A program made the translations under genes and the position numbers. A stretch of 64,000 nt of DNA from Latrodectus hesperus (Eukaryota; Arthropoda; Arachnida; Araneae; Theridiidae): assembly GCA_037975125.1 (NCBI GenBank), contig CM075857.1:92333626-92397625 (forward strand), written 5' to 3'. The notes beneath the pieces were generated by a model. It did not search any database and was not told the DNA's origin. It saw only the letters and a list, made by a program, of their open reading frames with translations. Of the stretch, positions 13,177 to 25,046 are shown piece after piece (the stretch's first letter is position 1; each line of letters begins with the position of its first letter).

Positions 13177-13395
13177 GTTGTTGTTGTTGTTGTTGTTACT
13201 TATGACACTTGGACAAGCCAAGCTCGCTATGCCTTGGCAATGCGAATTTAAGTCAATAGGGAGCGTCTTTCGTTTTAATCAGAGCACCATGAAGGTGAAA
13301 GTACGTCTTTGCTCTTTTTTAAATTCTGCGATAGATGGCACCACCAGAGAATCCACTTCCTCAATTTTGACATTGATCTGAAGGGGGAGGAAATT
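13177..13395 (-). mobile_element. LINE-like 3' end with (CAA)n tail
   Basis: On + it starts with (GTT)7 at 13177-13197, then 'acttatgacacttggacaag'. Read on minus, a frame ends EFKKEQRRTFTFMVL followed by a stop (near 13285), then about 90 bp of 3' non-coding sequence and the CAA tail. About 120 bp of this 3' region, up to 'gtctttgctcttttt', is shared in inverted orientation with 33656-33790, where it forms the tail of a SINE. Upstream coding sequence (EEVDSLVVPSIAEF) is found only here. Confidence 0.6.
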
Positions 13396-14656
13396 TTCAT
13401 CAGACCATTGCACCCATGGTAACTGATGTACAATAATGATTGCAATATATACACTAATTGAGAATAAAAAATATATGTAATGTGTACAAGTTTTGCAGAA
13501 CATCATGGCAGAACATTTTGCAGAACATTAAACATCATTTTATTTTGATTCGGATTAAGACGTTTTTAGAATTATCAACAGCAAAATATTTTCCTGCTAG
13601 TTTATTAATACTGTTTTAAATGGATTGATTTTCTGAAAAATTATTGAATACAATAAAAAATTTTTTAATTATACTTGATTTTAAAATATATATGATTTTC
13701 TGTGCTCTGATTTATTACCATCGCTGCTTCTCTGACAGTAATGGTCTTGAATGCAGAAAAAATTTAATGGTTCCGTTAACTTTAAAAATTCCTCAGCAGA
13801 ACCAGTATCGCATATGATATTCGGTCACGAATCAAAATGCATGTATCAGAGAAAAAAATTATTTGGAATTAAAATATTTGCAGATGTTATCAGCTGCTTG
13901 TTTTTTTATTTGTTAAAATATAGCTAAATATTAATTTTAAGATTGTAGCTACTTAAAAGGTCTAAGTATAACTGTTTGTTATATCTTTTTTAAATAGAAA
14001 GATTTTTTACTACTTACAATTAATAAATAGTCTAAAATTGGTAGGAAATCCTTATGGGTGGTTTCACAGAAAAGAATAGCCGCTACACTATTTTGTCAAT
14101 TGTACTGTAAATGAGTGAAAATTCAAGTTGTGTTGAGCAATATATTTTTAATCATCAAAATATTATGTACACATATTTCTTTGAAGAGTACCTGCCAAAA
14201 TTTAGATTTGCACAAGTATTTTTAATATGGTATTGACACTACCATAAATACATCAACTCTTGTGATACTGTACATCTCTATTCTCATTTAACGTGAGGAT
14301 TTTTCAAGTCTAACATTTCAATTTAAAAAATATTGGTGCAAATTTTTTCTCGTTTTCTAACTTAAATTCGTTTTTACATTCCGAAAAATGTTTTTTATCC
14401 CATAACACTGAGGATATAATTTAAAAATAACTTATATTTTGATTATAAACAAGCATTAAAACAAAAGGAAAAGAACTTTATAATAATGACTAATAAACCA
14501 AAAAAATATTGTCCATGGCACAATGCATCATCATGATTTACATTATTTAAAAGCATATAATAAAATACTAAATTGAATTATCCGCTACAGAGCAAAAATA
14601 ATTTTATAAAGCATCACAAATTAAATAAATTTTTCTTTCAGCGCGAATATAAATTA
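13396..14656. other. unannotated AT-rich DNA
   Basis: No supported feature. Confidence 0.5.
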
Positions 14657-14726
14657 AATATTGGAGATTTTTAAATCTCCAATATTTTGGAGATTTGGAT
14701 TTTAATTTTTGAATCCAAATCTCCAA
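14657..14726. repeat. two consecutive perfect hairpins sharing an arm motif
   Basis: The first palindrome has arms 14657-14670 (AATATTGGAGATTT) and 14673-14686 with a 2-base loop. The second has arms 14687-14701 (TTGGAGATTTGGATT) and 14712-14726 with a 10-base loop. All arms share TTGGAGATTT, and a decayed fifth copy follows at 14727-14750. No TIR-flanked element was recognised around it. Confidence 0.9.
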
Positions 14727-16375
14727 TTTGGATTTAGAGATTTTTAAATCAGGAAATAAATACCGTATCTGTAGGACAAAATTCAAAACATATAATTGAT
14801 AATGCTTTATCGGCAATAATATTCCAAGACCTACTAGGTTTCCAAGTAATCCTAACTCTTTTTTGGGAATAAAAAGGGGAAATAGAATGTTTGATTGCCA
14901 CCCTAGAAAATAATAAACAGCTCTTTACTGACCCTTTTTTTCCGTTAAGTTATCGTATTTCTATTGTTCCAACCGAGTACTTCGTATTATATTAAATATT
15001 TGACTCACGATCCTTCTCTTAGTTACGTCACAATATACACTTTTATCCTGTAAGTTGACCTCCTTTCTACTGTAAACAAGATATCATACATAAAGATTAT
15101 TATATACAGTGATTTCATAAGAAATTATTGGAAATTTTTCCTTGTTATAATAAGGATTTCTAAATAATGGCCTGAATTCTAACAGAAAGTAAAATATTTA
15201 TCGATAAGGAAATTATTTTATTTGGTGTTTCATTTAGAAATATTATATAGCATAAACACAAACAGGAATGACATACAGATTAATGATTATCCAAATTACT
15301 TAATGTATTTACCATCAAAAAATTATTCTTCTCATGCTTAATACTTGTATACAATCAAAAAACCATCAAAAAATTATTTTTTCAATATACCATCAAAAAA
15401 CTATTTTCTCTAATGCTTAAACTTTTATATCTTCACATAATAAATTGACTTTTATAATCTCCAATAATAAAGTGGTAATTTAAGTATTAAGTTATAAATT
15501 TTAAAGATATCTGAATGATAAAATATTAAATTTGTAATGTAGTGGTAAAGTAATTAATTCATAAATAAATATAGATAGATATGTATGTATGTATATATAT
15601 GAATATATATATATATAATTTATAATATTGAATTTCTTATATAAATATAGAATTTTTTGTCACAAATTTCAATTTATTTTTTTTATATTTTAGTTTGATT
15701 TCCAAAGTGTTGTAATTTTTACAGGAATATTTCATTGTAGGTTTAATTATGGTAAAACTTTGTTGCCAGTGTAAAGGAGGTCAGCACCCGTTTTTAATTC
15801 TAAATAAATATTTGCAGTAGGGTTACCTTAACATACCTAAATAAAAGGAATTTTTATTTATCAACTTACGCACTATTATTCATAGTGTTGAAGAATCTTT
15901 TAAAAATATGCTTTTTTTTCCAAATCAGGAGCATTTCTGAACGTTATCCCCTGCTTATGTAGGAAAGCTCAAAGTTAGTAAATAAGTGTTCATTAGTTTA
16001 CAAGAGTAACATGTTTTATAGCTTTCAGAAAATTCTAATATAATGAAGACAGGTGCTTTATTGCGCTTATTCATATAATCACAATTCTTATAGATAAGTA
16101 CTCCAACGATTAATCTGCTATCTTATAAAGCATTTGCGAAAATGAAATATAAAATGTCCTTAATTATTTTCTTTTTTAAGTTAGTAGTTTTATTTTCTGA
16201 TATCGATTTTTGATTATGCATACTGTGATATCCAATTTTATAAGGGAAAAGTGGAAAGGATAACATTAATTTTAAGTTTGCAATTATTTAAAAATAAATA
16301 TTGTTGTCAAAATTCAAATCAGTGCTCGTAAGCCAACCATTTCAATCTGTTTCCTTACTAAGACCAATACTTCTA
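14727..16375. other. unannotated AT-rich DNA
   Basis: Contains three short direct repeats of 'accatcaaaaaattatt' between 15311 and 15410 and a short TA/GTAT-rich tract at 15580-15622. Nothing else is supported. Confidence 0.5.
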
Positions 16376-16387
16376 CTACGGTTGTAA

Positions 16388-16536
16388 CTCTTGCCTTAGG
16401 TTCAACAGTTCGTGGGTTCGAATCCCACCTTGGGCATAGATGCTTGTATTGGTTCGGAATCCTCTTCAAACCGTAGGTCTCGGTCTAATTAGCACTCGTG
16501 TGCAAAAAATGACCGTTGAGCGACAAACCAACCAAC
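16388..16536 (+). mobile_element. short tRNA-derived SINE with perfect 12-bp target duplication
   Basis: The insertion is bracketed by identical CTACGGTTGTAA at 16376-16387 and 16537-16548. Inside, GTGGGTTCGAATCCCAC forms a perfect tRNA T-arm/B box (about 16421-16437). The A-box side is weak, so the head is diverged or truncated. The 3' end is an (ACCA)n-like tail, 'aaccaaccaac'. A retroposed insertion is clear from the duplication plus tail. A decayed relative of the head may lie at 55180-55300. Confidence 0.88.
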
Positions 16537-16548
16537 CTACGGTTGTAA

Positions 16549-18021
16549 ATTTTGCTCGGTTAAATAAATAATTATGAAACAATAACTAGAAATTTTTCCC
16601 ATTTTTCAAATTAGCTTCTATTATTTAATTTAATTGTTAAGTGAACGTCTCAACCAGTAAATACCAAAATGTTTTTCCCTCAAAATAATGAAACATATTT
16701 AATTAATTCCATTTTTATTTATTCTGGATGACAACTGCTAATTCAATATATATTAAGATAGCTTTAACATGGAAATCATATCTTATACAAACTAAACGCA
16801 CAAATGGAAGAAACAAGTAACATCAGAAAACTAAGGTTTTCAATAAATCATCCTCTCTTCGACAACAAAGGCATTTCTCACCAATGTTTCATTTTGAAAA
16901 TCACACTTCCTGTCTTAAGTCTGGAATCTAATCAAAATTCACCATCTGAGGTCATTCGTACATTTTATTTCCTCCGAAAAAAACTATCCCCAGCTGATTC
17001 TTTATTTCGTTGCCTTTGTTAGGACGGAACAAAACTTTTATTTTAGTGGCATTCCTGAAACATAGGGATTTAGAAATACTTTTGCACCCAAGATTTTATG
17101 GTATTGTAGCTTTTCTGCGGAAGAAAAACTCATAAAATTTTCAAGAGTTTTGCTTTTAGAGGGGAACAGAAATCTTTTCTCCAAGGAAATATGGATATTT
17201 TTCAGTTATACTGTCGAAAAGAATGGCAAGATGAATTATTTAGTTTACGCAGATTTAGCAAGTTTACTTGAAGACAAGATAAAGTAGGATGGATCTTAAA
17301 AAATTTCCTAGAGTGAATTCGATTAACAAATCATTTATTTTTATGAATGACTATATTCGTTAATTTTGTTTTCATGAGTGGCTAACAATTGAATACAAGA
17401 ATATGCTTAGTAAGAATTTCTTTTAGAAATCGTTCCACACATTTTCTGTGTTTTTATTTATTAACATAAAAAGTATCGTTTATTTTACAGTCAATTTTGA
17501 AAAAGTATCACTTTGTAAAATGGTATCGGTCACTATAACAATCGACTTTGTTATTAAAGTCATCTAATAAAACTCTTTTAGAGGGAAGATTCTTAAGGAA
17601 AAATTTTCCTTTTAATTTCAGGTCTAGAAAATCGCTTTTTAAAGTGTGAATGCAGTTAAAGTTATATAAGATAACATAAATCTAATATTTTTGATATCAA
17701 ATTTATATATTTTTTGTTGTATTATTTGATATTATTCACAAATATAGAGACAGTTTGTGTATAGGAAAAATGTTCATAGTACATAAATTGTTTTTCTCGG
17801 TTGTGTTTTTCTGAAAAAAATTAAATAATCCTATAAGATTTCTCATCACGTTTTTAGGGATTTATTTAAGGAAGTGCTTTGTTTTTCAAACTTTTGGTCA
17901 TTTTAAAATTTTCATTTAAAAAATTATTTTATATTTTAATATAAAAACTCTTTTTTTATTTTAATAAATACTCCACAAAAAAATTTAAAAATGAAAGACT
18001 ATAATAAAATCTTAGAAATTA
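16549..18021. other. unannotated AT-rich DNA
   Basis: No recognisable coding or repeat content. The 16800-17260 part is slightly less AT-rich but has no motif that I know. Confidence 0.5.
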
Positions 18022-18092
18022 GTGAAACAAAATATAAAAGAGGAAAAGAAAAAAAGGAAAGGAAAAAAAGAAAGAAATGTTGAAAGGAAAGG
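18022..18092. repeat. polypurine tract
   Basis: About 70 bases are almost entirely A and G on the + strand (ggaaaagaaaaaaaggaaag and similar). Low-complexity sequence; such tracts can adopt triplex structure. Confidence 0.8.
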
Positions 18093-18844
18093 TAACAAAA
18101 ACCATTAATTAAAAACACTAATGTTGTCACTTCCATGTAATCATAAGCAAAGTATAGTAATTATAGGTGATGATGTAGAAAAATCATTAATTTTCATAAA
18201 TAAATGCTTTTTATATTATTTAGAATTTTATATTCAATTTTTGGAGTTTATTTAAAAGTAAAGTTAAAACTATTTAAAGTATTAAAAAACAATTTTATCA
18301 TGCAATATCGCTTTAAAAGCACTTATATTTTTACTATGTTCTCTCATTTCTTCTGAAATTATACATCTATAAGCAAATAACACTTTAAAGACATATTTTG
18401 TAAAAGAATTTTAGATATTATTACATTTACCAATTACTTTGATTTTAATAACTTAAATCATAAATTATTTTTATTTGTCCTGTACATTTTTTTCTTGAAC
18501 TGTATTTCTATGGTCATGATGCTTATGAATGCTCAAAATCTATATAAATGAATAATTCACATTTTTACCCACTTCTTAACGTGTTTCAAACCTTTTCCTC
18601 TAAAGTGATTAAATATAAGGATATTTTGAAATTTATCTAACACATAACTAATATCCCCTTAACAGAAATTAATTTCACAATTTTAAATTAAACTTTGGTA
18701 CACAGTATCTTTTACAAATATTGATTTCTACTTCATTTTATTGTTAGAACTTGAATCCATTCCAACTTCAAATTTTATAAATTGTTGCAAAAATTCGTGA
18801 TTTGGAAATTTATTCAAACCTTCGTGTAAAGATTTTGATTCATA

Positions 18845-20485
18845 TAGTTAGTCACAAAAGTCTGCGTACAGATTAAATTTTAAATTAAAAAAAAAACACT
18901 TAAAGCAGTGAAAAATGTATTTTAATCATTGCATTTTTTTCTGATATTAGCTACAATTGTAAGCTTAAATAAAAGTCTAATACTTTTTAATTTTTACAAA
19001 AATATATTTTATTAAAAAACTCAGAAATTCCATCCAATAAAGTTTGCGTACACTTTCAAAAAAAGCAAAATATAAGTTTTTTAAATTACTTCAATACTTT
19101 GTAGCATATCCTTTATTCTTCAAAACAGCTTGCAGACGTCTGTGCATTGACTGAACTAATTTTTTAGTGTCATCTGACGTAAATTTTGCCCATTCTTCCT
19201 GCAATTTATTAATTAACTCATTTCGACGTAACATTGTGTTTTCGAATTCGTTTCTCAAATTTTTCCCACAAATGTTCGATTGGATTGAGGTCTGGTGACT
19301 ATGGAGGAGTACGCAACTGTCTTGGAGTGTGATAGAGGAGTAATCCTTCACAAATTTTATCTGCATGATTCGGGTCGTTGTCTTGTTGGAAAATAAAGGT
19401 CTTAGAAAGGTATAAATTTCGGGCACTCTCTCGTAAAATTTTCTTCAGAATTTCCAGATAAGCATACCTATCCATGACTTTATCAACAATGTGAAGATTT
19501 CCAACTCCTTTCGACGACATGCACCCCTGTATCAGCACACAGCTAGCTCCATGTTTGACAGTTGGATTTAAATTTCTCAAATTCAGTTCCGTTCCTGGTT
19601 TTCTCCATACAATAGTGTGGCCATTAACTTTAAATATTGTAAATTTACTTTCATCTTACCAAATTACATTATTCCAGAAGTCCTTCAAAGAGTTTAAATA
19701 TGTTTTGGCAAAAGCAATTCTTTTCTTTCTATTTGTCTCGGAAATGTATGGTTTAGACCTAGGTTTGCGTCCACGATAATTGGCCTTTCGCTGCACTTTT
19801 CGTAAAGTTTCAAGAGAAATTTCCTTGTTGCTAGTTAAAAAAATGTTTTTACAATGCTTGCAGCAGAAAGTTTAGGATTTTGTTTAATTCGTAAAAGAAT
19901 TTTTCTTTCTTGTTTCTGCGTTAGCTTCTTCGGTCTCCCGCATCTTGGTTTTACAGCAAGACTACCAGGGTCAAGATAGTTTTGAATAACTCTTTGTACA
20001 CTAAAAAATGGTTTTCCAATAGTTTTACTAATATCACGAAGAGTTTTACCTTCATCTCTCAATTTTATAATTAGTTGTATTGTAACTAAAGGAATTTATT
20101 TATTGGTTGTCATTTTCGTCAAAGAAAATAGAAATAACTTCCAATCATAGTGAAATTTTCTTTAGAATTCATTGACCTTGAAAGTGTAACCTTCTTTGCA
20201 TTTTCGAAATTGAAGATTAAAAGTTAGAAAAGAAATCCCCCACCTCCTTTGCGTTGTACGCAAACTTCATTGGTTTTGATTTCGGGCAAAATATCTTTCA
20301 AAAATTAGTGTGCATAAATTAATATATATGAAAATATTACTGTTAAATAATTTCAAAGTTCCTTATTAAAACTAAATATTTAAAATATAAAACTTTAAGA
20401 AATTATATACATACCCTTTTCGCATACCTTAAATTTGGATTGATATTACTTTTTCTTGATGCACGCAGACTTTATTGACTAACAG
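18845..20485 (-). mobile_element. Tc1-type DNA transposon, full length, with IR/DR ends
   Basis: The ends are inverted: left GTTAGTCACAAAAGTCTGCG from 18847, and the right reverse complement GTTAGTCAATAAAGTCTGCG from 20483. TA dinucleotides flank both ends (18843-18844 and 20486-20487), the usual Tc1/mariner target. A second, inner copy of the core AAAGTYTGCGTACA lies about 185-205 bp inside each end (19039-19052 and 20256-20269). Each terminus therefore carries two direct repeats, the IR/DR arrangement known from Sleeping Beauty-like Tc1 elements. The single internal gene is a dead transposase on minus. Length is about 1.64 kb, normal for the family. Confidence 0.9.
19091..20113 (-). pseudogene. 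Tc1 transposase (DD34E) pseudogene
   Basis: Read from the minus-strand ATG at 20113 (MTTNK then a stop). The N-terminus holds a helix-turn-helix and GRPKKL linker (MRDEGKTLRDISKTIGKPFF ... GRPKKLTQKQERKIL). After a frameshift near 19840 come SLETLRKVQRKA and the first catalytic block DESKF, with a stop just before it. Then follow VKHGASCVLIQGCMSSKGVG, the second block FIFQQDNDPNH and SPDLNPIEHLWE. Counting from the Asp of QQD to the Glu of NPIE gives 34 intervening residues, i.e. DD34E, as expected for Tc1. An in-frame stop precedes SPD, and a frameshift follows HLWE. Disabling lesions include at least three stops and two frameshifts. The C-terminus (...HRRLQAVLKNKGYATKY) ends at 19091. All three acidic catalytic positions are still encoded. 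Confidence 0.92.
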
Positions 20486-20487
20486 TA

Positions 20488-21438
20488 TATAATGGTAGAT
20501 CTTTCAAATTATTCATTCGAAAACGATTTAAAATTAATTTATGATAATATTTAGTAACTCTTTGAACTACTATTTTTAAAAATATTTTTAAATAAATGAG
20601 TAAATTTCAAATAAACTTTTCTATTTTTACATTTTACATTGAGCATTAAATTTTATTTGGTAAAGCTGGTAATAAAAGATATTTTCATTTCTGTTGAACT
20701 TCAAAGGACAATAGAACTTTTTTTTAATATTTGTTTTGATATTTTACAGTTAATAATTTAGTCTTTTCTGCTTAATTGATTAATTTTAGGAATAACTTGA
20801 AAAAAAAAAGATTTTTTTAGATTTAATTCATTTTGAAAATTTTACTATAAATATAAAAAATATCGATTATTTTAAAAGGCAAGATAGTGATGTCTCATGA
20901 AAATTAGACTTTTCTATAAATATACAAACATAACTCAATGGATTAATTTAAAATACCTTTCGAATCAAGATAATGGCTGTATGCTTTGCTCTCGGGGCTC
21001 AATTTAAGGACTGGTATAAAAAAAATTCTATTTACATTAAACGCCACTTAAATTTTGTTTAAAAAAACATTGAATTTTAATATTGTCGAAAAATAAATAC
21101 TCACATTTAATACTTATAAGTCCGATTCTCTACAAAAGAATTGATATTTGTTGTGTTTCTCAAATACATTTTATGTGTGCCCTTGTCTATAAAATTTTCT
21201 GGTTATGAATCGATCACATCGTAAAACTTCAAGTAACCCATTTCCAAAGTATGCGAACTGAAAAATTTAACACATTTTAACTAAAATTTATTAACTTAGT
21301 AGAGTTCATTTATGATTTTCTATGATGTAGATATTTTAAAGATATATTATTGATGTTAATAGTTTCTTCAAAAAGCTGGCAAATCTACTAAGTTAGTATA
21401 TAACAATTCATGTTTGATGAATTTCTTGAAGATAAACT

Positions 21439-21441
<3 letters not shown>
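20488..21441. other. AT-rich DNA; contains one member of a repeat pair
   Basis: Nothing coding. The segment 21028-21122 is about 90% identical by eye to 22263-22355 (shared core 'gtttaaaaaaacatt' through 'tcacatttaatactta'). Confidence 0.6.
21028..21122 (+). repeat. direct repeat, copy 1 (partner 22263-22355)
   Basis: Roughly 90 bp starting 'cattaaacgccactta' and ending 'tcacatttaatactta'. The same order of words with scattered substitutions recurs 1.24 kb downstream. Flanks differ, so it is either an interspersed repeat or a local duplication. No TIRs were seen. Confidence 0.75.

Positions 21442-21512
<71 letters not shown>
21442..21512. repeat. (TA)n microsatellite
   Basis: About 70 bp of uninterrupted AT dinucleotides. 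Confidence 0.97.
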
Positions 21513-21517
<5 letters not shown>

Positions 21518-22262
21518 TTTAAAATGTTTATTACAAGTATTCTCAAAATGGACATTTTTGTAATCTCATCAAAGTTTATTTAATGTATTTTGACATCGGC
21601 TGGATTTCATAATTATAGGACAGGGTTTCAGTTTTAAATATAAATTATAATTTTTCAATGTTCTGAAATTCATTAAAAAGTACTTAATAAAAATCAAGAA
21701 AATTCACCTAAAAACAGTATTTGCTTTGAAAATATTTTTCGTGAAATAAAATGATTAGTTCAATAAAAAAATATAATATTTGCATATTTGAAAATAATGA
21801 AACACCTCATTGTGATTAAATATTAAATATGATTGAAATCACATAATGTATCATGTGTAAAATACATAAATGAAAATATGAAAAAATTAGTAGATTTATT
21901 TTCTTCAAAATATTATACCGAAATGTGTTAAAGACTCTTATATACTTTGTATATATTTTCTAATTGTAACAATAAAGGATTCGAGAATAACTGCATGCAA
22001 TCACTGATATACTTCTAATACTTAATAGAGGTGTAATACCCAATAGAGGTGTAATTTTAATTTCTTTCACTGAATAAAATTGTAACATTATTAAGTCTAA
22101 ATGTGTTTTAAAGATGTTCAGTGAATATTATTCGTGTTTAATTAACAGAGAGAATGGAGAAGATTTAATTTAAACAAAAGCATTTTGCAGCATTTTTAGA
22201 TAATCTTACAACAAAACTTATTATAATAAAATATATCTGTTATAAATAAAATACAAAAGATT

Positions 22263-22355
22263 GTATTCCCATTAAACGCAACTTATATTTGGTTTAAAAA
22301 AACATTTAATTTTAGTATTGTTGAAAAATAAATAATCACATTTAATACTTAAAAT
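22263..22355 (+). repeat. direct repeat, copy 2 (partner 21028-21122)
   Basis: Second member of the pair described at 21028-21122, beginning 'cattaaacgcaactta'. Confidence 0.75.
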
Positions 22356-22543
22356 TTAATCACACCATATTATAAGTATCGATAAGGAATTAATACAGTT
22401 AAAAACAAAAGATTGTTATACATTGCACTTTGCATCAACCGGTACTCGAAAATTGAGAGGTATTTAATTAAAGATCACAAATATCATTTCTTATCGACAC
22501 AACGAGAGAGAAGCATCATTTTGCATGAATAAAGAATATTAGT

Positions 22544-22619
22544 TTTTGTTGTCTTGTGCCAGCTAGGTTGGCATCATGGGGTGCGCTACTCCACTTTTCC
22601 AACTGAACCGTAATGACAT
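22544..22619 (-). mobile_element. 76-bp 5'-truncated SINE insertion with 9-bp target duplication
   Basis: On minus this is the last ~65 bp of the SINE family at 38775-39053 and 39661-39941: GGTTCAGTTGGAAAAGTGGA ... then GGCACAAGACAACAA. AATATTAGT flanks it on both sides (22535-22543 and 22620-22628). Target duplication plus 5' truncation indicate retroposition by target-primed reverse transcription. Confidence 0.85.
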
Positions 22620-22639
22620 AATATTAGTAAATACATATA

Positions 22640-22725
22640 TTGTACACCTGTATATATATACACATGTATATAATATACCTATATTATACACTTGTATATA
22701 TAGGTATATTATATACCTGTGTATC
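22640..22725. repeat. TA-rich palindromic tract
   Basis: Alternating stretches of TATATA with ACACATGT, ATACCTATA and TAGGTATA that are mutually complementary; a low-complexity cruciform-prone stretch. Confidence 0.7.
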
Positions 22726-22736
22726 TCAGTTAGAAG

Positions 22737-23465
22737 ATGACTGCGTTAACGGAAACATGGTTCACCATTGAGTAACAAGCGCTAAAAGAAATACTCTCCA
22801 TCTGGAGCTAACCGGCAAATGGTAGAAGTGTATGGAACACGCGTTATGACACGAAAAAAGGTGTGGTTTTGATGCACGGAATTCGACAATGGCGGAACAG
22901 CTTTGCGAAATGAAGAAAAGACAGGGCGACCAGGCGCGTTCACCGTAGATGAAAATGCTTGCCGTGCCGAAGCTTTGATACAAAGTGATCGTCACATTAG
23001 TCTGAGTGCATTTGCAGAAGAGCTGAGTATCTCAATTTACAGTGAGCACAGTATTGTGCATGGACAGTTGGGCTACAGGAAGACTTGAGTTCGTTGGCTA
23101 CCGAGACAACTGACAAACGAGCATAGCGCCACACAAATGGGTCGTCTCTTGAACACCTAATGTATTATCACCGGAAGAGTGTGACATTCTTACACCGTAC
23201 TGTTACCGGTGATGAAACATATGTGCATCACGTGACACCTGAGTCGAAGCAAGCCTCAATGTCGTGGAAACATCCCTCACCCCTCCCCATGTAAGAAATG
23301 CAAAGTAATGCTTTATGCAAAGAAGTTTTGGCCATAGTTTTTTGGGGCTATCAAGGCGTGCTACTGGTTGATTTCCCCACTCATGGAACAATAGTAAATG
23401 TTGCCAATCATTGTGCTACACTAGATCGATTGTGAGAGGTAATTCTCTGTAGGCGACCAAGATTG
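22737..23465 (+). pseudogene. mariner transposase pseudogene, cut by assembly gap
   Basis: Frames starting at the ATG 22737 give decayed mariner N-terminal sequence (MVEVYGTRVMTRKKVWF with frame changes). KTGRPGAFTVDENACRAEAL and a LGYRK-x-VRWLPRQL-x-EH block follow. The first catalytic block TGDETYVHHVTPESKQASMS spans about 23205-23265, with the Asp intact (codon near 23211). After another shift comes FWGYQGVLLVDFPTHGTIVN and an ATLDRL motif before homology ends close to the N gap. Many stops and at least three frame changes. The second and third catalytic residues would lie in or beyond the gap, so their state is unknown. Confidence 0.85.
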
Positions 23466-23500
23466 CTCACGATATATATATATACATAAATCTTTGTTGC

Positions 23501-24000
23501 NNNNNNNNNNNNNNNNNNNNNNNNNNNNNNNNNNNNNNNNNNNNNNNNNNNNNNNNNNNNNNNNNNNNNNNNNNNNNNNNNNNNNNNNNNNNNNNNNNNN
23601 NNNNNNNNNNNNNNNNNNNNNNNNNNNNNNNNNNNNNNNNNNNNNNNNNNNNNNNNNNNNNNNNNNNNNNNNNNNNNNNNNNNNNNNNNNNNNNNNNNNN
23701 NNNNNNNNNNNNNNNNNNNNNNNNNNNNNNNNNNNNNNNNNNNNNNNNNNNNNNNNNNNNNNNNNNNNNNNNNNNNNNNNNNNNNNNNNNNNNNNNNNNN
23801 NNNNNNNNNNNNNNNNNNNNNNNNNNNNNNNNNNNNNNNNNNNNNNNNNNNNNNNNNNNNNNNNNNNNNNNNNNNNNNNNNNNNNNNNNNNNNNNNNNNN
23901 NNNNNNNNNNNNNNNNNNNNNNNNNNNNNNNNNNNNNNNNNNNNNNNNNNNNNNNNNNNNNNNNNNNNNNNNNNNNNNNNNNNNNNNNNNNNNNNNNNNN
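23501..24000. other. assembly gap (500 N)
   Basis: Exactly 500 unknown bases, a conventional scaffold spacer length, so the true distance is unknown. Reading frames spanning it are artefacts. Confidence 0.99.
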
Positions 24001-24648
24001 TTGACAATTTACATATCTAGGTTCAAATGTTGATTCTCATAATGACATAAGTTCTGAAGTAAAAAGAAGAATTCTTGTTGCTAATCGCTGCTTATATGGA
24101 CTGGGAGCTTTCTTAAAATCGATACTTATCAACAAGACCTACAAAAATCACGCTATACAAAACCATCATAAGACCTGTTCTCACTTATGGATGCGAAACC
24201 TGAAATCTAACAGACTCAGCCAAATCAAATTGTAATATTTGAACGAAAAGTCCTAAGAAAGATTTTTGGTGCTGTAAATGAGAATGGAGTTTAGAGGCAC
24301 AGATACAATTTCGAGCTCTACAGTTATTTTAAGGAAGCTGACATCGTCAATTATACTAAAATATGTCGCTTGAGCTTTGCGGGCCATATCTGTCGAATGG
24401 ACCCTTCGTCTTTGACTTCAAAAAATTTTAATTATAAGCCCATTGCAAACAGATCTAGGGGTCTGCCCCAACTTAGATGGACTGATTGTGTAGAGGAGGA
24501 CTTTAAAGTGCTGAAAGTGACAAATTGGAGAACTGTCGCCTTCCGGAGAATACAATGGAGGAGTGTTCTGAGGAAAGCCTTGGTCCACCCCGGGCTGTCA
24601 TGGTCCAGAAGAAGAAAGTCATATCCTTTCAATAATAATAATAATAAC
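24001..24648 (+). pseudogene. non-LTR retrotransposon (LINE) ORF C-terminal part
   Basis: Directly after the gap, frames give YLGSNVDSHNDISSEVKRRI (with one substitution/frame change at the start), LVANRCLYGLGAFLKS, RPVLTYGCETW, FERKVLRKIFGAVNENG and NFELYSYFKEADIVNY. Then follow RLSFAGHICRMDPSS and RGLPQLRWTDCVEEDFKVLK, with WRTVAFRRIQWRSVLRKALV last. This order (thumb region, TYGCETW, FERKxLR.IFG, GHxxRM, W.D.VE.D) is typical of RTE/CR1-like LINE ends, so the rest of the reverse transcriptase presumably lies in the gap. Stops and frameshifts interrupt it before 24370. It ends in an (AAT)n tail at 24634-24648. It is a decayed, probably 5'-truncated copy. Confidence 0.88.
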
Positions 24649-25046
24649 ATTAATTTTAAACAAATGAAATCGGTAAAAAATTTGAACTTACTTTTGTAAC
24701 AAAACAGAAAATTTTTTGTATATTTATATAAATTAAAAGCTTATATACGATAAAAGTTCTGTAACTGCAAGGCTTGATAGTATCACTCAATCTCAATTTC
24801 ATCAATGAATCTTCGTACCAAGTTAGGAAGAAATAGACTATGTTCCTGATTTCGCTGAGAAGAAGAAGATTACCAGAATTGTTGCAATAACGATAAAATC
24901 TATGTAAGCAGAGAGCATATTTTATAGTATAAATTGTGTAATAAAAAAATTGCCCTGAAATCACATTTGCAATCAACAAACATCGAAGTAAAATGTGACA
25001 AAAGATGATATTTTTATAACAGTAGAACAATAGGGTAAAAGTTTAC

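Noticed and set aside
23408..24033. Frames of 179-199 residues spanning 23408-24033
   Set aside because: They consist almost entirely of unknown residues from the 500-N gap.
24656..25030. 124-codon minus-strand frame
   Set aside because: AT-rich, Phe/Ile/Tyr-heavy composition, no motif, no splice or promoter context; expected by chance in this composition.
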